NCBI GenBank assembly: GCA_036564195.1
Contig: DATCLA010000274.1
Span: forward strand, 1 to 13,286
DNA: 13,286 nt
Source: DATCLA01 sp036564195
GTDB taxonomy: Bacteria > Bacillota > UBA4882 > UBA8346
Reading direction: 5' to 3'
A model generated the notes under the pieces. The model ran no database searches, had not been told where the DNA came from, and saw only the letters and a list, made by a program, of their open reading frames with translations. Position numbers and translations under genes: made by a program. Every line of letters begins with the position of its first letter. Within the stretch, counting starts at the first letter, position 1. Positions 4,943 to 13,199 of this stretch are shown here, piece after piece.

Positions 4943-6373
4943 TCAATACCCCTGTACTATAACTTCTCCTTCGCTATAGCTCAAACTGACGTATTTATAC
5001 TCATCCAAAACATTCAGGACCGCACCCGCAATTGTGACTTTAACTCCGGGAAATATAATTCCCTTAACCCTAATTTTACTTCTCTCTTTCGAAAGAACCG
5101 TCATTTCCTCAATAAGCTCCTTCCGTCGGGCTTCCAACTTCTTATTCTGGTCTTGTAAGATCGTTACTGTTTTTAACAAATTTTTATACATTGCTTGCCG
5201 TTCCGGAGGCAAATGCGGTACTTTTCCCAAAATAGCGATGGCCTTTTGGGCCTTATCGATCTTTTCTTTATTATCTACCAATGAAGTCTCTAACTCTTGT
5301 TGCTCAATTTTCAGTTTTGGCTTTACACCGACTTCAAGTTCAGTCACAGTCCCAAATTTAGAGCCGACATTTTTGGCAACAATGGTTTCACCAGCGCGAA
5401 TTACTCCGCCAACAATCAAGCCCTTGCCCATTTTTACCAATACCTGTGAATTAGCATTAACCTCACAGTGCATAATGGCTTCTTTAACAATTACGCTACC
5501 GCCACAGTCAACTTTGGTGTTTTCAATATACTTGGAGGTAAAATCACCGTTACAGTTAATATTACATTTTCCCTGCCCGTTGATTCCCCCAAGAACCGTA
5601 AGGTTACCACCTGCTTTAATCACAGCCGCTTCTACATTACCATAGATAGTAATATCACCTTCAGCTTCCACGCAAAAACCACTATCAACGTTACCGTGGA
5701 TCACCACATTACCGGGAAAGGTGATATTCCCAGATTCCAAATTAACGTCACCCTTGACTTCATGCACCGGATAAACATTTAACTGATTATTAACAAAACT
5801 AGGTTCACCGTTAATTTTGGAAACAATTTTCAGCTTATCTCCAGTCCAGGCAGCATTGTTACCTAATTTAATAAATTTATCTTTCCCGGCTTGGGGCTCA
5901 ATCTTGTGCCCAAAAACATCAAAACCGGGTTCACCTTTGGTAGCTGGAATTTTTTCGGCGATTACCTGTCCGGTTTGAACAACTTGAACTGTCTGGATAT
6001 CCCGGTAATCAACCTTCTCGGCATCTTCAGTGTAAAAAAATTTCCGGATCGGACCGGTTTCAAATAACAATTCAATTTCTGAGTCCTTACCATGCTGGGG
6101 CGGTGTTCCCTTGGCAACTACCACAGTCTGGTTAACTCCTTCCGTTATAATCTGGTCAATCGCTGCTTCATTGATCCCATAAACAATTCCTTCTGACTGC
6201 AGCAATTGGAAGGCATCAGCCTTGGTAGGCCATTTTCCCTCACCTAGCGGCGGCTCTAACTCTAAATACGCCGTCATGCGGTCACCGGCAACCTTAACTC
6301 GGAACCAGCCGTCACGTTTAATAATCTCTTTATTATCAATCATTTTATTATCAGTCAGTTTACTATCAGTCAT
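4943..6373 (-). CDS. fapA: FapA family polymer-like protein (DUF342), flagellar operon
   Basis: This 476-residue protein belongs to the DUF342/FapA family, whose Vibrio member is linked to polar flagellar assembly; the biochemical role is unsettled. An N-terminal domain (about 20-200) includes the family-typical YGINEAAID (65-73) and ATKGEPGFDVFG (144-155). A right-handed beta-helix-like region (about 205-345) is visible as repeated short turns: ITFPGNVVIHGNV, ITIYGNVE, KAGGNLTVLGGI, CGGSVIVKEAI. Next is a coiled coil (about 355-432, Glu/Lys-rich) and a final beta domain with GVKVTIAGAVLNV (443-455). The first 15 residues are encoded by three 15-bp tandem repeats. The ATG (6371-6373) lies three bases after the sigD stop. 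Its likely ribosome site, GTGGGGG (6382-6388), is inside the last sigD codons, suggesting translational coupling. The gene ends TGATAA, a double stop. Confidence 0.88.
   Translation of the reverse strand: MTDSKLTDNKMIDNKEIIKRDGWFRVKVAGDRMTAYLELEPPLGEGKWPTKADAFQLLQSEGIVYGINEAAIDQIITEGVNQTVVVAKGTPPQHGKDSEIELLFETGPIRKFFYTEDAEKVDYRDIQTVQVVQTGQVIAEKIPATKGEPGFDVFGHKIEPQAGKDKFIKLGNNAAWTGDKLKIVSKINGEPSFVNNQLNVYPVHEVKGDVNLESGNITFPGNVVIHGNVDSGFCVEAEGDITIYGNVEAAVIKAGGNLTVLGGINGQGKCNINCNGDFTSKYIENTKVDCGGSVIVKEAIMHCEVNANSQVLVKMGKGLIVGGVIRAGETIVAKNVGSKFGTVTELEVGVKPKLKIEQQELETSLVDNKEKIDKAQKAIAILGKVPHLPPERQAMYKNLLKTVTILQDQNKKLEARRKELIEEMTVLSKERSKIRVKGIIFPGVKVTIAGAVLNVLDEYKYVSLSYSEGEVIVQGY
6329..6373 (-). repeat. 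Three 15-bp tandem repeats at the 5' end of fapA
   Basis: Three consecutive 15-base units, ATGACTGATAGTAAA (6359-6373), CTGACTGATAATAAA (6344-6358) and ATGATTGATAATAAA (6329-6343), differ from each other by two bases per adjacent pair. They encode MTDSK-LTDNK-MIDNK and include the start codon in the first unit and a second ATG in the third. The unit is a multiple of three, so copy-number changes would keep the frame. Confidence 0.9.
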
Positions 6374-6376
6374 TAT

Positions 6377-7165
6377 CTATGCCCCCACTACTAATTTAGA
6401 CCACCGGTTCAAACGTCCACGCAGTCTAATAATTGCTTTAGTATGTATCTGTGATACCCGGGATTCCGAAATTTCCATTATTTCACCGATTTCTTTTAGA
6501 GTCAAGCCTTCATAGTAGTATAAAGCAATCACAATTCGTTCCCGTTCCGGTAGACAATCAATTGCAGCTGCTAAAGTTTTATGAATTTCCTCAATTTCCA
6601 CATGTTTTAAAGGATCTTCGCTATCGGCATTACGTACCAGGTCAAGTATACGGATTGATTCTTCCTCATTCGAATTGACTACCCACAGTTCATCCAAAGA
6701 AATTAAGGTAGTACAACTCACTTCCGACAATAATTGGTAAAAATCATCCCGCCCGATCTGCATTGCTTCACAGATCTCCTCATCGGAGGCAGAGCGTCCC
6801 AACCGGTTCTCCAGTTCAATACAGGTCTTCTCCAGATCTTTGGCCTTTTGCCGTACCGAACGGGGAACCCAGTCATTACTTCTTAGCCCGTCGAGGATTG
6901 CGCCCCGAATTCTGGCAATGGCATAGGTTTCAAACTTTATACCCCGGGCTGGATCAAACTTTTCAATAGCATCCATTAACCCCAACACACCATAACTTAC
7001 CAAATCATCAAATTCAACATTTGAAGGCAAGCCAATTGCTACCCGGCCAGCTACATATTTTACCAGCGGTGCATATTTTAAAATGATTCTTTCTCTGGCA
7101 GCAGGAGATTTATTAATTAAATATTCATGCCAGAGTGTGCTTTCTCCTTGGGTAGTCTTGTCCAC
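6377..7165 (-). CDS. sigD: Flagellar/motility RNA polymerase sigma factor SigD (FliA/WhiG family)
   Basis: SigD directs transcription of late flagellar, chemotaxis and autolysin genes. With the start used here it has 262 residues (B. subtilis 254). Region 2 (about 29-95) shows YAPLVKYVAGRVAIGLP, DDLVSYGVLGLMDAIEKFDP and FETYAIARIRGAILDGLR. Region 3 includes DWVPRSVRQKAKDLE (98-112) and the FliA-type SASDEEICEAM. Region 4 (about 193-255) has LPERERIVIALYYYEGLTLKEIG and the recognition helix SESRVSQIHTKAI. I place the start at GTG 7163-7165, because an exceptionally strong site, AGGGAGGAGGGGG, lies just upstream and the resulting N-terminus aligns with that of B. subtilis SigD (LW at residues 11-12). 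The frame is open back to a TTG at 7219 with a weak site, which would add 18 residues. An anti-sigma factor FlgM gene is not in the window. Confidence 0.95.
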   Translation of the reverse strand: MDKTTQGESTLWHEYLINKSPAARERIILKYAPLVKYVAGRVAIGLPSNVEFDDLVSYGVLGLMDAIEKFDPARGIKFETYAIARIRGAILDGLRSNDWVPRSVRQKAKDLEKTCIELENRLGRSASDEEICEAMQIGRDDFYQLLSEVSCTTLISLDELWVVNSNEEESIRILDLVRNADSEDPLKHVEIEEIHKTLAAAIDCLPERERIVIALYYYEGLTLKEIGEIMEISESRVSQIHTKAIIRLRGRLNRWSKLVVGA

Positions 7166-7173
7166 AAACCTTG

Positions 7174-7186
7174 CCCCCTCCTCCCT
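7174..7186 (-). promoter_or_regulatory. Ribosome binding site deciding the sigD start
   Basis: AGGGAGGAGGGGG on the minus strand, with its GGAGG core at 7177-7181, is eleven bases from GTG 7163-7165. It is the purest Shine-Dalgarno stretch in the window, and it falls inside the longer open frame beginning at TTG 7219, arguing that the longer frame is not used. Confidence 0.7.
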
Positions 7187-7246
7187 GTAAAAAATGATGG
7201 TACCTTCCTGGTTCATCAATTCCGGTTCAGTAAAAACGGGTGCCTT

Positions 7247-7732
7247 CTACAAGTAAACAATTCCTTGATTAACCGTCTTTACTTTAACAGTTCCAGTTTC
7301 TATATCCATGTAAATACTCCTTCCCATGGTACCGCCAACGTTTTGGCCAACTACCTTCAACCCCAACTGTTTACAGGCTTCCAAAACAGCTTGGACATTA
7401 CGCATTCCGATATTAACCGCATTATCATTAGAACAAAAAGTAAACATCCTTGCTCCACCTGCGATCTTCACCCAAAGCCGCGGACGGTAAGCGCCTGCCC
7501 GTTCCATCTCTGCCACTAATAAGGCTACAGCGCTATCCCCGAATTTGGCCGGGTTAAAATCACCCTTCCTTGGATGGGTGGGAAGCATTACATGAACCAT
7601 TCCGGCGATCTTTAAAGCCGGATCATAACAACAAACTGCTACACAAGAACCTAAGCCCAATGTAATCAGTTTACCCGGTGCGGGAGCCACTTTCAGTTCT
7701 GCCATTCCCACCTGATATTTTTGCATATTCAT
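7247..7732 (-). CDS. cheD: Chemoreceptor glutamine deamidase CheD
   Basis: CheD deamidates specific glutamines on methyl-accepting chemotaxis receptors and, in B. subtilis, also binds and activates CheC. The 161-residue protein has the catalytic cysteine in TLGLGSCVAV (Cys30), a histidine in VHVMLP (His47) and Thr24. These match the spacing of the Thermotoga CheD triad (Cys27, His44, Thr21) with a uniform offset of three. KIAGGARMF (89-97) and NVGGTMGRSIYMDIETGTV (131-149) are family-typical. Its start overlaps the cheC stop as ATGA (7729-7732), implying translational coupling. A second ATG at 7724-7726 (residue 3) has better spacing from AGGA and may be the true start; the difference is two residues. 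Confidence 0.96.
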   Translation of the reverse strand: MNMQKYQVGMAELKVAPAPGKLITLGLGSCVAVCCYDPALKIAGMVHVMLPTHPRKGDFNPAKFGDSAVALLVAEMERAGAYRPRLWVKIAGGARMFTFCSNDNAVNIGMRNVQAVLEACKQLGLKVVGQNVGGTMGRSIYMDIETGTVKVKTVNQGIVYL

Positions 7733-8349
7733 TTTCCTAAAACCCCAAGCGCGGTTAAGATTGCATCTAAGGCGCCTGGTTCGGGAACTAAAAAGAAATG
7801 ACTGTTTATCTCACGGTTAATTAAACTAAAACTGGTCTCAATTAAGAGGGCATAGTCATCAATTACTCCGCCGTCCAATAAGGCCGCATCTAAAAGTGCT
7901 CCCGACATATCACAAGCGTAAGCAGGCACGGACGGTAAAAAGTTTAAATCAGTTAACACACCTAAGGCATTTAAATAAGCGCCGGTCATAATATTACTGA
8001 TTTCTCGCAATACCGACTCTTCAAAATCGCTAAAGTCGGTAACGCTTTTCAAAGTTGTCCCCAGTATCATGTTCACTAGCATCGCGGCTTCGTTATGACG
8101 AAACAGAAAAATTAATTTACTCGGGACATCACCAAAAACTTTCATATAGATCCCTACGACCAGTTCCTCGGTTCCCCCGAGCACCTTATGGAGATCGCTC
8201 AGCGGAACAATGGAAACACCCGGTACAGTCATGTTAATCCTTTCCCGTAACAATTGGGCTAAAGCAGTTGCCGCGTGACCCGCCCCAATATTTCCGATTT
8301 CCTTAAGTGCATCACGCTGCATTAAATTGAGTTCTTCTACCCTAATCAT
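7729..8349 (-). CDS. cheC: CheY-P phosphatase CheC
   Basis: CheC dephosphorylates CheY-P and partners CheD in the Bacillus-type adaptation system. The 206-residue protein carries both copies of the D/S-x3-E-x2-N-x22-P phosphatase signature. The first is D13, E17, N20 and P43 (DALKEIGNIGAGHAATAL); the second is S112, E116, N119 and P142 (SVLREISNIMTGAYLNAL). Two intact sites mark CheC rather than CheX or a degenerate FliY domain. The C-terminal part (about 166-206) extends beyond the phosphatase core and is similar in length to B. subtilis CheC (209). AGGGGG (8355-8360) is five bases before the ATG, and the cheW stop lies 13 bases upstream. Confidence 0.96.
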   Translation of the reverse strand: MIRVEELNLMQRDALKEIGNIGAGHAATALAQLLRERINMTVPGVSIVPLSDLHKVLGGTEELVVGIYMKVFGDVPSKLIFLFRHNEAAMLVNMILGTTLKSVTDFSDFEESVLREISNIMTGAYLNALGVLTDLNFLPSVPAYACDMSGALLDAALLDGGVIDDYALLIETSFSLINREINSHFFLVPEPGALDAILTALGVLGK

Positions 8350-8362
8350 TTGGGCCCCCTAA

Positions 8363-8845
8363 TCAGATATCCATTTCACTCAGTTCCTTTGCTTCATCTG
8401 CCGATAAGGTCCTTTCCAGGTTTAAAAGTACAATTAACCGTTCGTTAATTTGGGCCACACCGTTTATAAAGTACGAGTCAACCGTCTTGGTAATTTCCGG
8501 TGCAGGTAAAATATCTGAAACATTGATACGGATTACTTCCGACACTTGGTCAACGACCATGCCGATTTGACTGTCGTTAACCTCAACGATAATTACGCGG
8601 GTATCAGGACAAATCGGGCGGACTTCCAGTCCGAAACGTTTACGCAGGTCAACAATTGGCACAATTTCGCCCCGTAAATTAATGACTCCTTCGACAAACG
8701 CCGGGGACTTCGGAACTCTGGTAATTTCCTGATCCAGTTTTTCAATTTCTTTAGCTTGTAAAATATCAACACCGTATTCTTCATCAGCTAGTTTAAAAAT
8801 AACCAGTTGCTTGGTTTCAACTACTGCCTTTTCACGATTGGCCAT
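8363..8845 (-). CDS. cheW: Chemotaxis coupling protein CheW
   Basis: CheW couples chemoreceptors to the kinase CheA in polar or membrane signalling arrays. The 160-residue single-domain protein has the characteristic VEGVINLRGEIVPIVDLRKRF (51-71), the stretch that forms the CheW/P5 interface, and a second signature, IGMVVDQVSEVIRI. It begins with a short hydrophilic tail (1-11) before the first beta-strand TKQLVIFKLADEEYGVDI. The ATG at 8843-8845 follows AAGGGGGAG by about five bases. The gene starts 16 bases after the cheA stop and is certainly part of the same transcription unit. Confidence 0.96.
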   Translation of the reverse strand: MANREKAVVETKQLVIFKLADEEYGVDILQAKEIEKLDQEITRVPKSPAFVEGVINLRGEIVPIVDLRKRFGLEVRPICPDTRVIIVEVNDSQIGMVVDQVSEVIRINVSDILPAPEITKTVDSYFINGVAQINERLIVLLNLERTLSADEAKELSEMDI

Positions 8846-8861
8846 GTCTGCTCCCCCTTTT

Positions 8862-10871
8862 TTATGCTACTGCCCTGATATCAAGTATTAAAGCTACCCG
8901 ACCGTCACCCAGAATCGTGGCGCCGGCAATATTTTTAATCGTTCCCAGGTATTTTCCTAACGACTTAATCACCACATCCTGCTGGCGTAGTAAACTGTCC
9001 ACCACACAACCGACTAACCGTTCCCCAACTTTTAAAACTACTACATCCAACTCATCCAGTTGGGGGTTTTTAGCATTAGGGGTATCCAAAATGTTTTGGA
9101 GCCGGAACAACGGTAAAATACTGCCGCGGAACATAAACATTTCCTGGCTGCGCACCATTTTGACTTCAGCATCGGACAAACTGATAATCTGCTCCACATA
9201 ACTGGAAGGAATGGCATAAATTTCGTTGCCTAGCTGAACCATTAAGGTTTGAATAATTGCCAGGGTTAACGGTAGTTGGAGCTCAAGGGTCGAGCCTTTT
9301 CCTGCTTCCGAAGTAATTTTGACCATTCCACCCAAAGATTCTACTTTGGTCTTCACTACATCCATCCCGACACCGCGCCCTGAGACGTCAGTCACTTTCT
9401 CAGCAGTGGAAAATCCTGGTAAGAAAGTTAATTCAAAAATTTGTTCATCAGGCATCTGTTCCAGGGTTTCGGGATCAACCAAATTCCTCTGTAACGCCTG
9501 CTGCTTCACTTTTTTAACATCAAAGCCTTTACCGTCATCACTTACCGTGACGATTACGCTATTTCCTTCCTGGTAGGCACGTAAGACAATCTTTCCTTTA
9601 CGTGGTTTATTTGCTTTTAACCGCTCTTCGGGGGGTTCAATACCATGGTCGACTGCATTGCGAAGAATATGTACCAACGGGTCACCGATTTCATCAATCA
9701 AGGTCCGGTCTAGCTCGGTCTCACCGCCCTGAATCTCTAACTCAACTTCCTTACCCAGTTCTTTACAGAGATCTCGGACCAAGCGGGGAAACCGGGAAAA
9801 AACGGTTTCAATTGGTACCATCCGTGCCTTTAAGACGTTATCCCTCAAGTCCAAGGTCAAACGGCCTACTTGTTCCACAACTTCGTTCAATTGTTTGGAG
9901 TCAAGTTGCGCGCCTAGGGCTTCCAGCCGGGAACGGCTGATTACCAGTTCCGCCACAAGATTCATCAGATCGTCCAGTTTACGGATATCAACCCGGACCG
10001 TCTGCGCAGCCGTAACCCTCCCGACACCGGAATCAACCTGGAACCGTTTTTCAATCGGCAAATTTTCTAAAGTCAACTCTTCGACCTTAACCGACTCGAC
10101 ATCACCGATACTCATAATCCCCTTCGATATAACGTCCGGCTCGACAGTTGCGAGAATTCCGAGAATAAACCGGCGGTCAAACTGTTCGTCTTCCAGGTTT
10201 TTCATCGAAGGGTTACTTTTAATAATTGAACCGTGTTTATTAATTTCCTTAAAAATCATAAAAACCCGAGCTGACTTAAGCAGACAATCCTCCACCAGGC
10301 TGACTTCCACATGATAAATCCGCATTCCTTCAGCTACAGCTTTTTTAATCTGTTCCCGTTCTGATTCTAAATAACGTAACTGCAAATTGGTAGAACGCCG
10401 GTCGAAAACAGCTTTGGACTGTGAGGAATTCTCCCGGTTGGAATCAGCGCCGTCTGCTTTACCTTCCGGGGCTTGATACACCGGTTTGATTACTTCGCCC
10501 AGAGAAAACCGGTTTAAGGATTGGATAATACCGGAAATATCAATATCTTCCTCCTGGCCTTCCGCAATTCTATTCGCCAGTCCTTCCAAAGTGTCCACCG
10601 CTTCAAATAAGATGTTAATAATCTCAGAAGTAACTGGTAGTTCTTTCGAACGAAGTCTACTAAGGAGGTCTTCCATGACATGGGTTAATTTAGCCATTTT
10701 ATTGAAACCCATCGTAGCCGAGGCCCCTTTGAGGGTATGGGCCGAGCGGAAAATTTTGAAAATTACCGTGTCATCCGGATTATTTTCCAGCTCTAACAAG
10801 CCATCATTCAGCAACTGAAGATGTTCCCGGCACTCATCCATAAAAACGCTAAAATATTTTGACACGTCCAT
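8862..10871 (-). CDS. cheA: Chemotaxis histidine kinase CheA
   Basis: CheA autophosphorylates in response to receptor state and passes phosphate to CheY. All five domains are visible in the 669-residue protein. P1 (Hpt) is about residues 1-118, with phosphorylated His45 in RSAHTLKGASATMGF. A variable linker (about 124-180) is followed by P2 (CheY docking, about 183-268). P3 (dimerisation, about 288-345) begins TVRVDIRKLDDLMNLVAELV. P4 (ATPase) has the N box LVHILRNAVDHGIE (399-412), G1 DDGKGF (445-450), an F-box LPGFSTA (484-490) and G2 GRGVGMDVV (498-506). P5 (CheW-like) spans about 535-668, with FRGSILPLFRL. The methylesterase partner cheB, common next to cheA, is absent here. AGGGGGGTG (minus strand) lies five bases before the ATG. 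Confidence 0.98.
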   Translation of the reverse strand: MDVSKYFSVFMDECREHLQLLNDGLLELENNPDDTVIFKIFRSAHTLKGASATMGFNKMAKLTHVMEDLLSRLRSKELPVTSEIINILFEAVDTLEGLANRIAEGQEEDIDISGIIQSLNRFSLGEVIKPVYQAPEGKADGADSNRENSSQSKAVFDRRSTNLQLRYLESEREQIKKAVAEGMRIYHVEVSLVEDCLLKSARVFMIFKEINKHGSIIKSNPSMKNLEDEQFDRRFILGILATVEPDVISKGIMSIGDVESVKVEELTLENLPIEKRFQVDSGVGRVTAAQTVRVDIRKLDDLMNLVAELVISRSRLEALGAQLDSKQLNEVVEQVGRLTLDLRDNVLKARMVPIETVFSRFPRLVRDLCKELGKEVELEIQGGETELDRTLIDEIGDPLVHILRNAVDHGIEPPEERLKANKPRKGKIVLRAYQEGNSVIVTVSDDGKGFDVKKVKQQALQRNLVDPETLEQMPDEQIFELTFLPGFSTAEKVTDVSGRGVGMDVVKTKVESLGGMVKITSEAGKGSTLELQLPLTLAIIQTLMVQLGNEIYAIPSSYVEQIISLSDAEVKMVRSQEMFMFRGSILPLFRLQNILDTPNAKNPQLDELDVVVLKVGERLVGCVVDSLLRQQDVVIKSLGKYLGTIKNIAGATILGDGRVALILDIRAVA

Positions 10872-11052
10872 AACAGCACCCCCCTAGTGGGTAAATTAGA
10901 CTTTTTAAAGACAATTCCTGCTATTTTTAATTATTATTTCAACTTTTAATCGATTTGTACTGGAAGATAATCACCTTTATTTAATCTATTCTAATCTTTC
11001 GCTTAAACTTTTTTTAAATTAAACTACCTATTCCAGTAGTAATTTCGTAAAC
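10872..11052 (-). other. AT-rich gap between flhG and cheA
   Basis: This 181-base gap is the largest interruption within the flagellar/chemotaxis block and holds no supported gene. Close to the flhG stop is a weak hairpin (ACTACC 11023-11028 with AGTAGT 11035-11040) followed on the minus strand by a T/A-rich run, a poor terminator candidate. Several AT-rich hexamers resemble -10 boxes (TAGAAT, AATAAT), but none is paired with a convincing -35 or sigma-D element. In B. subtilis cheB occupies this position. Confidence 0.5.
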
Positions 11053-11910
11053 TTAGCAAAACCTGCCTAATAAACGCTGAAAAAACTTTACTGCCCCGAT
11101 TTTATTACTGACAGTACGGTGCAGAATGTTTGCAGCGATTTGGTTCAGTTCCTTAGCGGCAGTACAGCGCGGATAACTGATGATAAACGGTTGTTGTTCT
11201 TTAACAGCTTTTGATACCGCCTGATCCCAGCTGATATACCCGATATTAGTTAAAGTTATCCCCAAAAAACGTTGGGAGACGGCAGCCAGCCGCTCGGTTA
11301 CCTGCCGGCCTTCGGCGGCATTGCGAACCATATTCACCACAACCCAAATTGGAATATTGGCATCGGCATTAGTAACAACCTTAATTATACCATAAGCATC
11401 AGTAACCGCGGTTGGTTCCGGAGTAGTAATCACCACTACCTCCCCGGCAGCCAGCACAAACTTTAAGACATTGCGGGAAATGCCGGCGCCGGTATCAATC
11501 AACATGATATCGGTTTCCCCTTCCAGCTCATTCAATCGTTGTAAACAATTTTCTAAACTGCGTTCGCTTAAGTTAGCCATACGGTAATCACCGGAACCGC
11601 CGGACAAGAGCCTTAACCCGGCGTTCCCTTCCACAATCACTTCCCTAAGGCTCTTTTGGCCGGAAACTATATGGCCGAGATGGTACTTGGGGACTACTCC
11701 CATAATCATATCGGCATTAGCCATTCCCAGGTCGGCATCGACTAACAGAACGCGGTTACCTAATTTGGAAAGGGCTATACCCAGATTAACGGAGAAGTTG
11801 GTTTTACCCACTCCTCCTTTGCCGCTGGTCACAGCGATTACTCGGGCTAGATTAACCTGCTTGGTGTGGCCTTTGATGATTTCTCTTAAACGCTCTGCTT
11901 GATCAGTCAT
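11053..11910 (-). CDS. flhG: Flagellar number regulator FlhG (MinD-like ATPase, YlxH)
   Basis: FlhG is a ParA/MinD-family ATPase that, with the GTPase FlhF, controls flagellar position and number. The 285-residue protein begins MTDQAERLRE, which contains the DQAxxLR activation motif (residues 3-9) known to stimulate FlhF GTPase and diagnostic of FlhG over MinD. The deviant Walker A motif is SGKGGVGKTN (29-38, signature Lys31). Walker A' DADLGMANADMIMG (58-71) and Walker B MLIDTGAGI (135-143) are intact. The C-terminus is basic and hydrophobic (VKFFQRLLGRF), consistent with a membrane-targeting helix. The gene overlaps flhF by eight bases (11903-11910), and its AAGGAG ribosome site lies inside the end of flhF, suggesting coupled translation. 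Confidence 0.95.
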   Translation of the reverse strand: MTDQAERLREIIKGHTKQVNLARVIAVTSGKGGVGKTNFSVNLGIALSKLGNRVLLVDADLGMANADMIMGVVPKYHLGHIVSGQKSLREVIVEGNAGLRLLSGGSGDYRMANLSERSLENCLQRLNELEGETDIMLIDTGAGISRNVLKFVLAAGEVVVITTPEPTAVTDAYGIIKVVTNADANIPIWVVVNMVRNAAEGRQVTERLAAVSQRFLGITLTNIGYISWDQAVSKAVKEQQPFIISYPRCTAAKELNQIAANILHRTVSNKIGAVKFFQRLLGRFC

Positions 11911-13198
11911 GCACTAACTCCTTAAAGAGGTCGGTAATTAATCGGTCCGGTTTTGCCACTTCAATGTCATCCGGGACACTCTGTCCCGTGGTTAAATAGG
12001 AAATAGGCCGTTTACAGTTCCAAGCCAAACTGACCAGCGGTCCCAAGCTGCCGGTCTCGTCAAGCTTGGTAAAGACCAGGTGAGTGTAGGCAATCCGGGA
12101 GAACTTTTGTTCAATATTTAACATATCCCGGTATTGAGTAGTAGCGCTGATTACCAATAATATTGTCTCAATCTCCGGAGCGGCAATAAACTTCCGTAAC
12201 TCCTCCATCATTGCCTGATTCCGTGGGCTGCGTCCGGCAGTATCAATTAAAATCACATCGTAATCACTTAGATTAGCAAATGCCGTCTCTAAATCGGCCG
12301 GAGTATAAACCACCTCCACCGGAAGGCTCATAATCTCAGCGTAGGTTTTCAAATGCTCTACTGCTGCGATCCGGTAAGTGTCAATCGTTACCAAGCCTAC
12401 TTTTTTCTTTTCAAAGAGACTAATCTTAGCTGCTAGTTTAGCTATGGTCGTGGTTTTACCCACTCCGGTAGGGCCAATCAAGGCAATTATCTGTTGTTTG
12501 GTATCCGGCCCGGTTTTCAGAGGTTCTGAAAACATCAATTTAGCAGCTAAAAGTTGTTTACAATAGTTTAGCCATGCGGAGAAGTCCGCCTCAGAAGTTA
12601 ACTCCGTCGTGCCCGCTTTGATTAAGTCCTCAATCACCGGCGGTTCCAATCCTAACCTGTTCAGTTGCTCCCGGAGTCTGGCCACAACCTTGTTTTCTGA
12701 AACCCGTTGCCGCGGTAGCGCTACAGGGTGTGGCGTTACCTGGCGCAGCAGCTCTTTCATTTCTGTCAATTCTTTGTGAATCGAATCCAATTCCGTTCCG
12801 CTGGGCATTTTAACTTCAGGCCCGGCTGGCTTAACAGTGGCTTCCGCCTTACGCTTTTGCCGTTGACCCGGAGGCCGCCGATGACGCCCCGTTGCCGTCC
12901 CTGAATCAGAGTTTGTTATTTGTTGCCGCTTATCCTTCTTATCCTTCGAGTTTACCGCTGCCGCTGAAACGGTTTCCCCGGACTTAACAACCGGGGGTGA
13001 TTCGGTTTTGACAATTACCGGCAGCTGGTTTTCATCAAGCGCAGCAATGACTTCATAACGGCGCCGTGCGAAAAAGCCGAGAAAACCGCCTTCTTTAAAC
13101 TGTTTGGTATGTAAGATAATGGCATTTCTGCCCAAATCCAGCTTTACTCTGGCAATCGCTTCATGTAAAGAATCGGCCACATAACGTTTTACCCTCAT
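11903..13198 (-). CDS. flhF: Flagellar biosynthesis SRP-type GTPase FlhF
   Basis: FlhF is the third SRP GTPase family (with Ffh and FtsY); it marks the site of flagellar assembly at the membrane. The 431-residue protein has a short B domain starting MRVKRYVADSLHEAIARVKLDLG with HTKQFKEGGFLGFFARRRYEV. A disordered, very basic linker follows (about 84-125, with KDKKDKR and GRHRRPPGQRQKRK), then an N domain (about 165-225) and the G domain. G-domain motifs are G1 GPTGVGKTTT (242-251), G2 DTYRIAAVEHLKTYAEI (273-289), G3 DTAGR (319-323), G4 TKLD (377-380) and G5 TTGQSVPDDIE (403-413). The ATG at 13196-13198 is one base after the flhA stop, with a GAGG site inside the end of flhA. Confidence 0.97.
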   Translation of the reverse strand: MRVKRYVADSLHEAIARVKLDLGRNAIILHTKQFKEGGFLGFFARRRYEVIAALDENQLPVIVKTESPPVVKSGETVSAAAVNSKDKKDKRQQITNSDSGTATGRHRRPPGQRQKRKAEATVKPAGPEVKMPSGTELDSIHKELTEMKELLRQVTPHPVALPRQRVSENKVVARLREQLNRLGLEPPVIEDLIKAGTTELTSEADFSAWLNYCKQLLAAKLMFSEPLKTGPDTKQQIIALIGPTGVGKTTTIAKLAAKISLFEKKKVGLVTIDTYRIAAVEHLKTYAEIMSLPVEVVYTPADLETAFANLSDYDVILIDTAGRSPRNQAMMEELRKFIAAPEIETILLVISATTQYRDMLNIEQKFSRIAYTHLVFTKLDETGSLGPLVSLAWNCKRPISYLTTGQSVPDDIEVAKPDRLITDLFKELVHD

Positions 13199-13199
13199 T

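Noticed and set aside
5034..5645. A 203-codon plus-strand frame opposite fapA
   Set aside because: It is antisense to a clear DUF342 gene; its Ser/Thr/Leu-rich translation is the expected shadow of the beta-helix coding strand, and no ribosome site was seen.
9895..10314. A 139-codon plus-strand frame opposite cheA
   Set aside because: It is a shadow of cheA P2-P3 coding sequence, with Ser/Arg-rich composition and no start signals.
10941..10965. AATCGATT in the flhG-cheA gap, considered as a sigma-D (CCGATAT-like) -10
   Set aside because: No TAAA element occurs 15-16 bases upstream; the nearest TAAA is about 20 bases away.
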